Positions 15,588-25,657 of a stretch of 64,000 nt of DNA are shown here, in pieces. The translations under genes were made by a program, and so were the position numbers. The first letter of the stretch is position 1. Each line of letters opens with the position of its first letter. Source of the stretch: Planctellipticum sp942493135 (lineage in GTDB: Bacteria; Planctomycetota; Planctomycetia; Planctomycetales; Planctomycetaceae); assembly GCA_942493135.1 (NCBI GenBank), contig OW818684.1:1488001-1552000 (forward strand), read 5' to 3'. A model generated the notes under the pieces. That model searched no databases and was not told the DNA's origin. It was given only the letters and a program-made list of their open reading frames with translations.

Positions 15588-18500
15588 TCAGCCGGCATAC
15601 GTCTCCGGGAGCAGGCGCACGCCGGGCACCAGCCGTCGTTCGACCGTTCCGGTCTCCGCTTCGCCGTCCCAGAGGCTGGCCCAGTCGGCCCAGTCGATGT
15701 GGTGCAACTGGAAGACCAGTTCCGTCAGCGGCAGCCGTTCGAGACCGACCGAGCGGGCCAAGCTGCGCGGACGGGGCGTCGAAATCTGCGTATCCTTGAG
15801 CGGAAAGTGCAGCTCGGCGTCGTAGTTGCGATTCGGCCAGACCACGAGGCCCGTTTCGGCGATGTCGTAGGGATGCGGCGGCGAGCCGAGCTTGGATTCG
15901 ATCTGTTCGCGGACGAGGTCGACGCCTGCCAGTTTGTAGAGCCCGGCGAGGGCGGCGCGGAGCACCTGGCACTGCTCGGCGTTCAACGTGCTGATCCAGC
16001 CCGGGCGGGCGATGCCGGCCAGGACCCAGCCCGACTGCTCGGCGATGACGAGCTCAATCGGCCGGTCGGGACAGGCGGCGTTGGCGAGCTCCACCGTGAA
16101 GCGATTGGTGCTGACGACGATGTCGCCGATCGACAGTTCCGCCGCACGAAACGCGGTCGACTCCGCCAGGACCGCGAGCAGTTCGCGTTCGACGAAATGG
16201 ACGATCCGCTCCGACAGGTGGTGGAGTTGCTCTTCGTAGCGGGACTGGCGGTTGAGCTCGGGAATCAGGCGGTACTTGCGGGCCGTCCGGCGGCGGCGGG
16301 CGAACAACTTGGGAATTGTCCCCGAATGAAAGCCGGGCTTGAGCAGGCGGGCGATCGTTTCGCCGTGATGTCCGACCATCACCGGCCGCATTCGCGGCGG
16401 GCGATTGGCGGCATACAGGCGCCAGTTCTCCTTGAGCTCCCAGGCAAGAAAGCCGAACACACCCGGAATGCTGGTGACGATGGCGGTGCCGAACGTCGTG
16501 GCGTAGAGGCTCCCCATCACGGGCTTGAGGACGCCGACAAGCGTGGGGGTGAACGGCAGAATGAGTTTGTGAGAGACCGTCACCACGGGGAAGTGTTTGA
16601 TCGGATTGACCTGCGGCTCGATCAGCAGCGTCACGCAGAAGCGGATGACGGAGTGAATCAGGGCCCAGATCGCCCCCAGAACCGCCTTGAAGGCGAGGGT
16701 CAGCGACGTCTCGCCGCTGCGGAAGCGGAGCCATTCGTCGACCGCGTAGAGCACGCGTTCGACGCCGTCCATGAACTGGCGGAACAGATCGACGATCAGG
16801 TTGAACAGTCCCAGGATCAAGTGCGCCCGGATGCGCTGCCAGGTCCGGCCCATCCATTCCCAGGTGACTTCTTCGGTATCGCGTCCGAGCCGGGAATTCA
16901 GCAGTGCGAACGTGGCGATAAACAGTCCGGCGGCCAGCCAGCGGTTATCGCGGGACCAGGTTCCTTCGAACGGCAGCAGGAGCCAGAGCACGAACGTGAG
17001 CAGGATCGGGCTGACGAAGTACCGGCGGAAAAGTTTAAACGGCAGGCTGCGGAGAAACTCCGCGACTAAGGGCATCCGCCAGAGCGCTCGCGGCCAGTCG
17101 ACCAGCAGCCCCTTGACGACGTGCCAGAACATGACGAGCAGGTCGACGACGGCCGCACGGAACCAGGGACCGTGAATCAGCGCAAAAAGGAAACAGCCGA
17201 CGCCCAGCACCCAGGCGGAAAGTTCGAGGACGTTCCCCTTGTGGTAAAGATGCAGCTCGTGCTCGATCAGGAATCCGGAAATCGGGGCGATGAGATGGTT
17301 GAGTCCTTCAATGATCAGATACGCGCCCCCGAAGGGAATCGCCACAAACCTGGTGAGGAACCTGCCCTGAGGCGTGCCGAACGCCAGCGAGCTGAGCCGC
17401 TGCAGCCAGCGGAGGTAGAACGGCCCCTTCTGGTAGACGCCGTCGAGTAGAACTGAAAATCGCCGATCGGCCTGGAGCAAGGTGTCGCCGCTGCTGAACT
17501 CCTTCCAGCTCGACAGATCGGGGAGCTTCAGATTGTTGCGGGAGAGGCCGTCCCGCAAGTCGCCCATCGTCAAAAAGCCGCGATCGACGATCTGGTCCAT
17601 CAATTCGTCGATGAGCTTGCCGAAGGCCACGCGCTCGACGACGTTCTGCGGAGTGTGGCCGATATCCTGGAACGACTGCTGAACGAGCGGCCGCATTCCG
17701 CGGCGCAGAATGTGTTCGGCGGCAGCCAGCGCTTCGTGCAGCAGCGATTCCAGTTCGCGCCGTTCGTCGCGGGAGATCCGCACCTTGGACATCCGCGAGG
17801 CGGCGGTCCGCAGGTGCTTCTGAATCAGCACGATCCGCTGGTTCGGGAGCGCTCGCTTCAGCGGCGACCAGCCGAGCGTTCGCACCCACAGCCAGAGGTC
17901 GATCCGATAGCTTTCCTGTTCGTGATCGAGGCAGACCTTCTGCAGGTCGTAGAGCAGCCGGGCATTGGCGTTCCAGTAGCCCCGCGTCGCGCCGGCCAGC
18001 AGATACCGGGTCATCTTCGTCCAGGCGGCGAGCTCGTCGTCGTCCAGTTCGAGCGCCGCCTGCAGACGCTGACAGAGTGCTGCCAGATCGGCGGCGATCT
18101 CATTTTCGATGGCAACCCTGATCTCTGCACCGGCGATGTCGAGTGCCCGCTGCCGGAGGATGGCGGCTCGGACGACGTTCCCCTTGAGGCGGCGGATGGC
18201 AGCCCGTTTGAGCAGTGCGTAGCAGCGGCGGGTGGATGCAGCGGTTACCGCGGGGGGAGCAGCGGGACTCTGATCTTCCGGCGGCTCGCCGAACCGGATG
18301 TCGCCCGGATCCTGTCCTGCCAGCTCCAGCGGGCGGGTCGACTCGTAGAGGTCGGCCGCGGGACATTCCTGCTCGAGCCAGGCCGCCGCCGCATCGACGT
18401 CGTCGATCGACGGAAAATAGAGCGTGACCAGTTCCGGCGCGAAGTAGCGCAATTCGCAGAAGACCGCCACGAACTCGGCCCAGGCCTCGCGGACGCTGGT

Positions 18501-19004
18501 CGGATGCAGCAGCATCCCCTCGTGTCGGAGCACCGAGCGGATCTCGTCAAACTGGGTCTGGCCGATACGGTCGATCCGCTCGCGCAGTCCGGCGGAATTC
18601 ATCTGATCGGGTGCGGTCCGGTTCTGGAGAACCGCGTCGAGCCGGGCGTGAAACAGCATCCGCCAGTAGTAGCGCTGGAGCTGCGGCCGGCCCAGCCCCC
18701 GAAGCTGATCTTCTTCCGGCCGGGCGATCAGGATGACCTTCGCCGGGAGCAGTGTGGCGTTTTCGGCCCCCAGTTCATCGAGTGCGACCAGCCACATCAG
18801 GCGGTCGCGGTCGACGACCAGCGACTTGCGATGCGGGATCTTCGCCCACGGATGGGTGATCTCGAGTTCGTGACGAATCACCCTGCGGAGAACCCGCGGC
18901 AACACGAAGAAGGCCTCGGGATCCCGTTCGCGGAAGCCGCGTTCGACTTCCTCGACAAGAGCTCCCGTCGGAGATTCGACTGGTTCGCGCACCGACTCCG
19001 TCAC
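15588..19004 (-). CDS. Giant multi-domain membrane protein of unknown function
   Basis: About 1,138 residues from GTG 19004; residues upstream in this frame are Arg/Ser-rich and unlikely to be translated, and no internal Met gives a better start. Residues 1-550 are soluble, helical and Arg/Leu-rich. Several hydrophobic segments cluster at about residues 560-880, such as WVLGVGCFLFALIHGPWF, SPILLTFVLWLLLPF and VLGAIWALIHSVIRF. A soluble domain of about 250 residues follows. No catalytic motif or known family is seen. It stands alone, divergent from the methyltransferase. Base use is typical of the chromosome, unlike the element to its right-hand neighbour side. Confidence 0.7.
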   Translation of the reverse strand: MTESVREPVESPTGALVEEVERGFRERDPEAFFVLPRVLRRVIRHELEITHPWAKIPHRKSLVVDRDRLMWLVALDELGAENATLLPAKVILIARPEEDQLRGLGRPQLQRYYWRMLFHARLDAVLQNRTAPDQMNSAGLRERIDRIGQTQFDEIRSVLRHEGMLLHPTSVREAWAEFVAVFCELRYFAPELVTLYFPSIDDVDAAAAWLEQECPAADLYESTRPLELAGQDPGDIRFGEPPEDQSPAAPPAVTAASTRRCYALLKRAAIRRLKGNVVRAAILRQRALDIAGAEIRVAIENEIAADLAALCQRLQAALELDDDELAAWTKMTRYLLAGATRGYWNANARLLYDLQKVCLDHEQESYRIDLWLWVRTLGWSPLKRALPNQRIVLIQKHLRTAASRMSKVRISRDERRELESLLHEALAAAEHILRRGMRPLVQQSFQDIGHTPQNVVERVAFGKLIDELMDQIVDRGFLTMGDLRDGLSRNNLKLPDLSSWKEFSSGDTLLQADRRFSVLLDGVYQKGPFYLRWLQRLSSLAFGTPQGRFLTRFVAIPFGGAYLIIEGLNHLIAPISGFLIEHELHLYHKGNVLELSAWVLGVGCFLFALIHGPWFRAAVVDLLVMFWHVVKGLLVDWPRALWRMPLVAEFLRSLPFKLFRRYFVSPILLTFVLWLLLPFEGTWSRDNRWLAAGLFIATFALLNSRLGRDTEEVTWEWMGRTWQRIRAHLILGLFNLIVDLFRQFMDGVERVLYAVDEWLRFRSGETSLTLAFKAVLGAIWALIHSVIRFCVTLLIEPQVNPIKHFPVVTVSHKLILPFTPTLVGVLKPVMGSLYATTFGTAIVTSIPGVFGFLAWELKENWRLYAANRPPRMRPVMVGHHGETIARLLKPGFHSGTIPKLFARRRRTARKYRLIPELNRQSRYEEQLHHLSERIVHFVERELLAVLAESTAFRAAELSIGDIVVSTNRFTVELANAACPDRPIELVIAEQSGWVLAGIARPGWISTLNAEQCQVLRAALAGLYKLAGVDLVREQIESKLGSPPHPYDIAETGLVVWPNRNYDAELHFPLKDTQISTPRPRSLARSVGLERLPLTELVFQLHHIDWADWASLWDGEAETGTVERRLVPGVRLLPETYAG

Positions 19005-19333
19005 GCCCGTCCCGTCCTGGTCTGCCGGCCCGCACCGATGGCGTGCCGGGCGCGTACTGACTCGGAAACCCCGGCCGCCCCTGTTCGACCACTGGTGCAA
19101 GTCTAGCGGACTGGAACGGAAAAGCGAGTCGGACGGCTGCCTGCTGCGGGATTCGCAGCTCGTCGAGGTGCGACCACGCGACCTGCGGGACATGTCGGGG
19201 TGGTTTGTGGGGAAAGTTTGCCGCCCCGGTACGTCCGCGGACGTCGTGTGGTGGAGGTTTCCGGGCGGTCCCGTGTATGCTGCAGCGGTTTTCCCGAAAT
19301 CGAAGCCGCCGTTTTTCTGTGAGAGATGGTTCT
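19005..19333. other. Divergent intergenic region
   Basis: Lies between the giant membrane protein and the methyltransferase and should hold both promoters. TATGCT near 19275 could be a -10 for the plus-strand gene, but no good -35 is seen. Nothing else found. Confidence 0.35.
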
Positions 19334-20113
19334 GTGACAGGGACTTCCAGCGTGACTCCGTCGACTCCGTCCGCGCCGCGCGGCAGCCTTCTGAACGACC
19401 TGCGGATACTGTGGCACCTGGCGGCGGCCCGCGTCACCGGCAACACCCACGAAGAGCGGCTGGAAAGCTTCTACAAGGGTCAGGCGCACGGCTACGACGC
19501 CTTCCGTCGACGGATGCTGCACGGTCGACCGGAACTGTTTCAGCATCTGACGCCTGTCCCAGGGGGAGTCTGGGTCGACCTGGGGGCAGGGACGGGGGAA
19601 AACGCCGAGCACTGGGGACCGAGGCTGCAGGAATTCGGCCGGGCGTACCTCGTCGACCTGTCATCGTCGCTGCTGAAGGTGGCGGACGAACGGATCCGCG
19701 AGCGGGGATGGACGAATGTCGCCACGGTCCATGCCGACGCGACGAAGTTCGTGCCGCCGGAAGGTTCGGCCGACCTTGTCACGATGTCCTATTCGCTGAC
19801 GATGATTCCCGACTGGTTCTCGGCGCTCGAACAGGCCTGGCGGATTCTCAAGCCGGGGGGAACGCTGGCGATCGTCGATTTCTTCGTGTCGCGGAAGTAC
19901 CCCGCCGCGGGACTGGTCAAACACCGCTGGTCGACTCGGACGTTCTGGCAGCTCTGGTTCGCCAGCGACAATGTGTTCCTGAATCCGGATCACATTCCGT
20001 TTCTGCAGAGCCGGTTGGAGACGGTATATCTCGAACAGCGGCGGGGGAAGATGCCGTACCTGCCGTTCGTGCGGGCGCCCTATTACCTTTTCGTGGGCCG
20101 CAAACCGCTTTGA
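19334..20113 (+). CDS. SAM-dependent methyltransferase, BtaB-like
   Basis: About 259 residues from GTG 19334 (GAGAG upstream; a GTG at 19352 is also possible). Class I methyltransferase: VWVDLGAGTGENAEHW is the SAM-binding loop, AYLVDLSSSLL the acidic strand, HADATKFVPP and DLVTMSYSLTMIPDW motifs II-III, WRILKPGGTLAIVDFF the later strand. The opening SFYKGQAHGYDAFRRRMLHGRPEL resembles BtaB, which N-methylates diacylglyceryl-homoserine to the betaine lipid DGTS, used under phosphate limitation. BtaA, its usual partner, is not in the window, so the substrate is inferred. Confidence 0.72.
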   Translation: MTGTSSVTPSTPSAPRGSLLNDLRILWHLAAARVTGNTHEERLESFYKGQAHGYDAFRRRMLHGRPELFQHLTPVPGGVWVDLGAGTGENAEHWGPRLQEFGRAYLVDLSSSLLKVADERIRERGWTNVATVHADATKFVPPEGSADLVTMSYSLTMIPDWFSALEQAWRILKPGGTLAIVDFFVSRKYPAAGLVKHRWSTRTFWQLWFASDNVFLNPDHIPFLQSRLETVYLEQRRGKMPYLPFVRAPYYLFVGRKPL

Positions 20114-20117
20114 AGTC

Positions 20118-22331
20118 TCAAAACGGTCGCTGAACCTGCATGGACTCAGGCAGCGGGTACAGTTTGCGGTGAACTTCGACGGTCTGACCGCGCGGAACGG
20201 CGACGACCAGCACCCACTGCTTCGCGTCCGCGCTGATGAGCGTCAGGTCCTGCAGGACGCCGCCGCCGCGGAGTCCGTCGGACTCGCGGAGGATCTGCCC
20301 GGCGGGCTGTCGGATCACGGTCGAGCCGAGCAGAAACTCGCGCCAGTTTTCGGCGGGAGTCACTTCCTGATACTGACCGGAAGCGATATCCAACCGCGGC
20401 TCGACAACCGGCGGAGCGGACTCGATGAGCGGATCGTTTCGTCCGTCAGAAAGAATGACTCCTCGCGGCAGGACTGCGGCGACGCAGGCCGATGTCCCGA
20501 ACGTTGTTCGCGCGGCCGTGATCAGTTCGGTCGGCAGGACCGCACGCGAGAAGACTTCGTCGGTCATCAAGCGCTCGGCGTCGAGCTGCGACCAGTCCAG
20601 TTCGGCGATGGGCGCCCGTCCGGGAATCGAGAACGTCCGGTCCAGCGTGGGGGTCCACTGCTTGACGGACTGCGTGACCGAATACTTCCGGGGTACGCGG
20701 CCGGCGATCGTCGTCCCGCGCGGGCTGTCGGTATACTGAGGTAATCCGCGCATTCCGCGAACCAGCAACTGCCGGCCGGTCCGCTGGTCAATGAGGATCT
20801 GCCGTTGCACCATCCGGCCTCCCACCTGGACCATGGTCGTTGATCGCAGGAGAGTCTGGTACATTCCGCCGCTCGTCGAAACATCCGCAAACAACCCGTT
20901 TTCGACATCCAGCGTCCGAGATCCGGAGACCGCGGGGATGTGCAGCGACAGCGACTGGCTCCGAACGAGGTCGCCGTCGGACGCATAGTCGAAAATCTGC
21001 ATGGCGTAGCCATTCTCGACGCCGGTCATCGCCCGGTTGGCCAGCCAGACTGTCGTGACCGTCATGGCCACGACGGCGCAGGGGAAGGTCAGCCAGGTCC
21101 ACTTTCGCAGCCGGAGCCGGCCGAGCACCACGTATTCGACCGGACCAATCCAGATAACGAGTCCCCCCAGCATGGAGGCGATCAGCCAGAACGGCATCAG
21201 CTTGAGTCCGCGCGGCGACAGGTAGTCGCCGATCCGCTGGGCCAGCATCTGCGCGGACTCCGTCTGATCGATCGCCTCCGGCGAGGCGAACTGATAGGCG
21301 TTTGGAGCTGGTACAGTGCGAGGTCGCTGACCGCGGAGGACCGGATCCCAGTTACCGTGGTCCAGCACGGCGGCAACGCGCGGCGGCGACAGACGCCAGA
21401 ATTGGGCAAAGGCGCCGCGGAATTCCGGGCTGTCGAGCGGATCTTCGCGCGGTTCGCCGTCGCTGATCCGCACCAGCACGCGCCCCAGGTCGCAGCGCAG
21501 CGAGAGCAACGGCGTCGGCGGCAGGGCATCGACATCGAACTGTCCCTGGCGCGTCAGCTGCCAGGGGAGCGGCTCCTGCGACTCTTCGGTCAGGGACTTG
21601 AGGAAAGCGAGTTGAGCGGTCTCGACGATCCGCGGCAATTCGAGATAGATGCTGCCGCCGGCCCGCACCCACTGGCGGAGCGCATCGAGTTGCGGCCCGC
21701 GAAGCAGCGCCAGCGTGTCGCTCAGCAGGTAGACCGTGTCGAACTGGCAGTAGGCTAATGCCGTCTGCGGAAAATCCTGCGGGCGCAGACTGACGACGAC
21801 GGTCTGCCAGGCCCCCTCGAACTCTTCCGGTGCAAACGTCTCAAACGGGGTTTTGCCGATCAGCAAGTCCCGGCGACGCGGCCGGCTGCCGGTGGTCGGC
21901 GGTTCGCCGATCAGAGCCATCATCGAGTTCCGCATGACGGAGGGGACTCGCAGAATCTGCGGTTGGAGCTCGAGCATCTGCCCGCGTGTTTGAAATCGGA
22001 CCCGGACCGGAACTTCGTCGAGCGGAACACCGGTCGTCAGCGGCGCCAGGAGCAGCGTCAACTGTTGCTGCGAATCCGTCAGCACGATGTCGTCGAAAAC
22101 ATACGACGCCAGCACGTTCTGGCCGTCGTGGAGATCGAGCAGCAGCCGGCCTTCGACGATGGGATCGACCTGCGACCGCAGCGTCCAGAGTGTCAGCATG
22201 GGCCGGTTGAGCCGGACCGTCGGAGAGGTTGGCGAGAGCTCGACTTGAAGATTCTGCGCGAGCTGTGCCTGGGCCGCGGCCGGACAGAGCAGCAGTAAGC
22301 CGGCAAGCAGGAACGCGAAGCGCACGCTCAT
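20118..22331 (-). CDS. Secreted/membrane protein, last gene of the VWA-MoxR operon
   Basis: A 737-residue protein with a signal peptide (FAFLLAGLLLLCPAAAQA). Residues about 30-150 are beta-rich; about 165-270 resemble a glutamine-amidotransferase-like domain (FDTVYLLSDTLALLRGPQLDALRQWVRAGGSIYLEL) as in other planctomycete and Bacteroidetes aerotolerance-type proteins. Two or so membrane helices follow near residues 380-440 (LMPFWLIASMLGGLVIWIGPVEYVVLG). The start overlaps the BatA-type stop by four bases (ATGA). It probably acts at the membrane with the VWA proteins; the molecular role is unknown. Confidence 0.76.
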   Translation of the reverse strand: MSVRFAFLLAGLLLLCPAAAQAQLAQNLQVELSPTSPTVRLNRPMLTLWTLRSQVDPIVEGRLLLDLHDGQNVLASYVFDDIVLTDSQQQLTLLLAPLTTGVPLDEVPVRVRFQTRGQMLELQPQILRVPSVMRNSMMALIGEPPTTGSRPRRRDLLIGKTPFETFAPEEFEGAWQTVVVSLRPQDFPQTALAYCQFDTVYLLSDTLALLRGPQLDALRQWVRAGGSIYLELPRIVETAQLAFLKSLTEESQEPLPWQLTRQGQFDVDALPPTPLLSLRCDLGRVLVRISDGEPREDPLDSPEFRGAFAQFWRLSPPRVAAVLDHGNWDPVLRGQRPRTVPAPNAYQFASPEAIDQTESAQMLAQRIGDYLSPRGLKLMPFWLIASMLGGLVIWIGPVEYVVLGRLRLRKWTWLTFPCAVVAMTVTTVWLANRAMTGVENGYAMQIFDYASDGDLVRSQSLSLHIPAVSGSRTLDVENGLFADVSTSGGMYQTLLRSTTMVQVGGRMVQRQILIDQRTGRQLLVRGMRGLPQYTDSPRGTTIAGRVPRKYSVTQSVKQWTPTLDRTFSIPGRAPIAELDWSQLDAERLMTDEVFSRAVLPTELITAARTTFGTSACVAAVLPRGVILSDGRNDPLIESAPPVVEPRLDIASGQYQEVTPAENWREFLLGSTVIRQPAGQILRESDGLRGGGVLQDLTLISADAKQWVLVVAVPRGQTVEVHRKLYPLPESMQVQRPF

Positions 22332-24199
22332 GCCGGCATCCCCTGCGGCGGTCGCTGAAAGTACCACCATTCAATCAACAGGAACGCCAGCGCCGCCGCC
22401 GCGAACCAGGGCCACAGCGGCTGGTCGTTCTTGACGCCGCTGGAGGCCGCCGAGACGGCGACTTCCGGAAATTGCAGTCGCGGAATGGTGGCCAGCGACG
22501 TTTCCGCCGGACTGAGGAGGCTGACGCCGACGGTCGCCTTCGTCACGCCTCCCGCCTGAATCTGATACTCGCCGATAACGGGCGCTCCCGCTCCCGAGAG
22601 TAAACCGGAGCCGTCGCTGCGTCCGGTGTCGGTCCGGCCGTTCGGACCGACGATGCGGTATGCAGTATCGGGCGCCAGCACGAGAGGCGGCAGGGCGCCC
22701 GTCGGGGCGGACCGTGCTTCGGTCAGCCCCGACTGCTGCTGAGCGAGTTCGCGCAGGTTCGAGATCAGGATGGGAAAGCCAACCCGGTATGGCAGCGTCG
22801 AACGGTCGGGATGGAACAGGAAATACTCGTCGAGCCCCCCTTCCCCGCGTTTCTCCAGCACCAGAGGCCCGGTCCGGCTCTGTACCAGAACCTCGTAACC
22901 GGCGAGCTCGAACTCCCGATCAGTCGCACCGTTCTGGTTGGCCGGCTTGTCCGCGATCTGCACGTCAAAGAGCTGCACGTGCCGGAGCATCGGGCTGGTG
23001 CGGACCCAGTCGATGACATCCGCCAGGCCGGTTTCCATCTTCACCAGCGACTGGAGTTCCGCCGGGATGACGCCGAAGTGGACTGTCACGCGGGATTCCG
23101 GGCCGGTTTCGAGGGGCTGGTCGTTGAACTTGAGGTCGACTTCCGCGGGTTCTTTGCCGTCGCGCGGATATAGCTCCAGGTCGGGAAGGACTTCGAGGGC
23201 ATGGCGGACCGACGCCAGACTGGCGGGGCAATAGACGATCAGCGACCGGGGGAGCGGGAGACTGAGCCAGGCGACGTTGTCCGAATCGAGGGCGTCGAAT
23301 CCGTCCGGGCGGATCGTCAGTTCGAGCTGTGTGGCGGCGTCGGCCGGAATCTGGAAGACGAGTCGCTCGGCGTTGCCCCCTTCGATCGATGCCGTCTGAC
23401 GGGAGACGGATTTTCCGTCCTGCAGCAGTTCGACCTCCACCAGCGACTTGGCGTCCTTCGCCCCTTCGAGCCGGGCGAAGACGTCCCAGCCGGTGTCGTT
23501 CCGGCGAGCGTTGAAGTCGGTGATGCCGATGTTGGTTCCGCCCGGATCGAGCTTCTGATAGTTGATTTTGAACGGGAGCTCGAAGTCGATCCGGTCGGGC
23601 ACATTGCCGTCGGTAATCAGGATGGCTTCTTCGACGGGATTGGCCCGGGCCAGCGCCTCGGCGATCCGCAGACCGTCTTCGAGCCGGCTGGGAACCTGCT
23701 GGACCTCCAGGTCGTCGAGGGCGGCGTGGAGCAGCCGCTTGTTGTTGGTGAATTCGGTCAGCCGCCGCCCCGAGGAATGGACAGCGATCAGGCACAGCCG
23801 CTGGTCGGCCACTAGATTGTCAATCAGCCGCCGGACCTGATCTTTGGCCTCATCGAGCCGGGTCGCCCCCCCCGCCGACGTCCGGGCTGCCATGCTAGCG
23901 GAGCAGTCGATCAGCACGGGGATGAATCGAGCTCGTTCCGCACCGGCGGGGCGGAAGGGCTGCATGGCGGCGAGGATCAGGCAGAACAGCAGCAGCAGCT
24001 GGAACAGCAGCAGCAGGTTCCGCTTGAACTTCTGGAACGGGGAATTGACTCGCTGGTCGTTGAGAACGCGCCGCCAGAGGGCCAGCGAAGGGACTTCCAC
24101 GCGCGGCCGGCGGAGCTTGAGGAAGTAAAAGATCACCAGCGGGATCGTCAGCAGGAACAACCACGCGGCCAGCGGAGATGTAAAACCCAACCAGGACAT
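22328..24199 (-). CDS. BatA-type VWA membrane protein
   Basis: A 623-residue protein. The N-terminus has the BatA pattern: a first helix (WLFLLTIPLVIFYFLKLRRPRVEVPSL), then a second (LLLLFQLLLLFCLILAAMQPF). A VWA domain follows, with the metal-site motif DCSAS near residue 100 and LITDGN near 200. A C-terminal helix (PWFAAAALAFLLIEWWYF) anchors it. Known BatA/VWA proteins act with MoxR ATPases in envelope stress or complex assembly. It lies between the DUF58 gene and the secreted protein gene, overlapping the latter by four bases. Confidence 0.85.
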   Translation of the reverse strand: MSWLGFTSPLAAWLFLLTIPLVIFYFLKLRRPRVEVPSLALWRRVLNDQRVNSPFQKFKRNLLLLFQLLLLFCLILAAMQPFRPAGAERARFIPVLIDCSASMAARTSAGGATRLDEAKDQVRRLIDNLVADQRLCLIAVHSSGRRLTEFTNNKRLLHAALDDLEVQQVPSRLEDGLRIAEALARANPVEEAILITDGNVPDRIDFELPFKINYQKLDPGGTNIGITDFNARRNDTGWDVFARLEGAKDAKSLVEVELLQDGKSVSRQTASIEGGNAERLVFQIPADAATQLELTIRPDGFDALDSDNVAWLSLPLPRSLIVYCPASLASVRHALEVLPDLELYPRDGKEPAEVDLKFNDQPLETGPESRVTVHFGVIPAELQSLVKMETGLADVIDWVRTSPMLRHVQLFDVQIADKPANQNGATDREFELAGYEVLVQSRTGPLVLEKRGEGGLDEYFLFHPDRSTLPYRVGFPILISNLRELAQQQSGLTEARSAPTGALPPLVLAPDTAYRIVGPNGRTDTGRSDGSGLLSGAGAPVIGEYQIQAGGVTKATVGVSLLSPAETSLATIPRLQFPEVAVSAASSGVKNDQPLWPWFAAAALAFLLIEWWYFQRPPQGMPA

Positions 24200-24251
24200 G
24201 AATTCCAGCCTTTGCGGGATGCGAGCCAGAGTGTCGTAAGAGTTTCAGCGT

Positions 24252-25145
24252 TCAGCGGACCCAGCCGCGACGGCGGAGGGTATCGAACAGGATGGTGTCA
24301 ATCGGCGTCGACGAATCGACGGTCAGGCAGCGACCGTTCCGCTGACGACAGACCTGGGCCAGATACCCCTGCAGATCCGCCAGATGCTGATGGTAGAGGC
24401 CGAGCAATTCGCCGGCAGAGGTAATATCCAGCGTCTGGGAAGTTTCCGAATCGACAAACCGGAGGTCGCCATTCAGATCGGGATGGAGCTCCTCGGGGGC
24501 CAGAATCTGCACGGCGAACGTTTCCAGCCCCGCGCTGAACAGATGATTGAACGGTCGATCGAGGGCGCCGAATGTCAGGAAGTCGGACAGCAGGATGGCG
24601 ATGCCGCGGCCGCGATGCTGTTTCAGGACTTCGGTGACGGCCTGATCGATCGGAAAATCGCCCCCCGGTTCGAGACGTTCGAGGAATTCCAGCACCCGGC
24701 GGAGGCTGGGGCGGCCGGTTGTCGGCGGCAGCATCTGCATCGCCCGCCCCTGCTGGTTGCAGGAGAAGATACTGACGCGTTCGAGGTTCATCAGCCCCAT
24801 GATGCTGAACGACGCCGCGAGCTGGCGGGCCCGCTCGAACTTGCTGCCGAAGAGCATTGAGGAAGACGCGTCGAGAAGCACGACGACATGCATTTCCTCC
24901 TCGTGGCGGTAGAGCTTGAGATAGGGCCGGTTGAGCCGGGAGAAGATGTTCCAGTCGACGTACCGCATATCGTCGCCAGCGACATAGTCGCGGTAGTCAT
25001 TGAATTCGGTGCTGGTTCCCCCCTTCCCGGCCAGGTGCTCCCCCCGGCTGCGATTGGTGAGTCGGCGCAACGGCGCCAGCCGCATCCGTTCCACACGGGA
25101 GAGGGTGGAGTTTTCGAGCAGCGAGGTGAACTGTGCGGTGGCCAT
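24252..25145 (-). CDS. DUF58 domain protein (VWA-like)
   Basis: A 297-residue cytoplasmic protein. DUF58 hallmarks are GEHLAGKGGTSTEFNDYRDYVAGDDMRYVDWN and a degenerate VWA domain with the metal-site motif LLDASSSM. DUF58 proteins are regular partners of MoxR ATPases, and moxR is the next upstream gene apart from the inserted GxxExxY cassette. The gene begins 10 bases from the cassette's inverted repeat, so its original upstream region and perhaps coupling have been changed by that insertion. Confidence 0.88.
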   Translation of the reverse strand: MATAQFTSLLENSTLSRVERMRLAPLRRLTNRSRGEHLAGKGGTSTEFNDYRDYVAGDDMRYVDWNIFSRLNRPYLKLYRHEEEMHVVVLLDASSSMLFGSKFERARQLAASFSIMGLMNLERVSIFSCNQQGRAMQMLPPTTGRPSLRRVLEFLERLEPGGDFPIDQAVTEVLKQHRGRGIAILLSDFLTFGALDRPFNHLFSAGLETFAVQILAPEELHPDLNGDLRFVDSETSQTLDITSAGELLGLYHQHLADLQGYLAQVCRQRNGRCLTVDSSTPIDTILFDTLRRRGWVR

Positions 25146-25154
25146 AGGACGGAA

Positions 25155-25198
25155 GATTTCTCGCAGAGACGCAGAGGAAGAGGAGTTCGCAGAGAAGA
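25155..25198. repeat. 44-bp inverted repeat, arm next to the DUF58 gene
   Basis: Perfect inverted match to 25658-25701 over 44 bases; contains CTCGCAGAGACGCAGAGGA. Together the arms bracket the GxxExxY gene. Diverged single copies occur at 59017-59059 and, more weakly, at 43417-43445. Confidence 0.92.
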
Positions 25199-25226
25199 GT
25201 ACGAGGGTAGCCGAGAAGACAACGGG

Positions 25227-25610
25227 TCAGGCAGGAAGACCGTTGACTACGCGAATGATGCCGTCCTTCAGCAAGTCGACATGAAAATTGATCAAGAGAC
25301 CGAGTTGCAGGCCACTGAGCTTCAGATAGGTATGAAGTTGCCGACGCTGGACGGGTCCCAAGCTTTCAATGGCTTTCACTTCGACGATGACTGCTTCATC
25401 AACAATGAGATCGGTCTCGAAGGCATTTTCGATGACAAGCTCCCCGTACTGAATGGCGATTTTCCGTTTCGAGGCGACTTGCAGACCGCGACTGGTCAAC
25501 TCATGGGCAAGCACGCGATGGTACACCGACTCAAACAGTCCAGGTCCCAGCGTCCTATGTACCTTCATCGCCGCGTCTACAATGATTCCGGAAATCTCGT
25601 TCTCCTGCAT
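25227..25610 (-). CDS. GxxExxY family protein (PD-(D/E)xK-like)
   Basis: A 127-residue protein with the name-giving motif GLFESVY (residues 24-30) and a nuclease-like core, FETDLIVDEAVIVEVKAI, where D, E and K fit PD-(D/E)xK. Family members are scattered in bacteria and often lie next to short repeats; their function is unknown. Here it sits inside a 44-bp perfect inverted repeat, between moxR and the DUF58 gene, which are normally adjacent. That arrangement looks like an inserted cassette. It keeps the operon's direction, so it may be expressed from it. Confidence 0.86.
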   Translation of the reverse strand: MQENEISGIIVDAAMKVHRTLGPGLFESVYHRVLAHELTSRGLQVASKRKIAIQYGELVIENAFETDLIVDEAVIVEVKAIESLGPVQRRQLHTYLKLSGLQLGLLINFHVDLLKDGIIRVVNGLPA

Positions 25611-25657
25611 TGGTCACCTCCCAAAACGATCGCCCCACTTTTGCCAGTTTCCTTCCG

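Noticed and set aside
1..15588. tRNA gene as integration site
   Set aside because: No cloverleaf or TTCGA-type arm with matching acceptor stem was found near the right end; the left end is outside the window.
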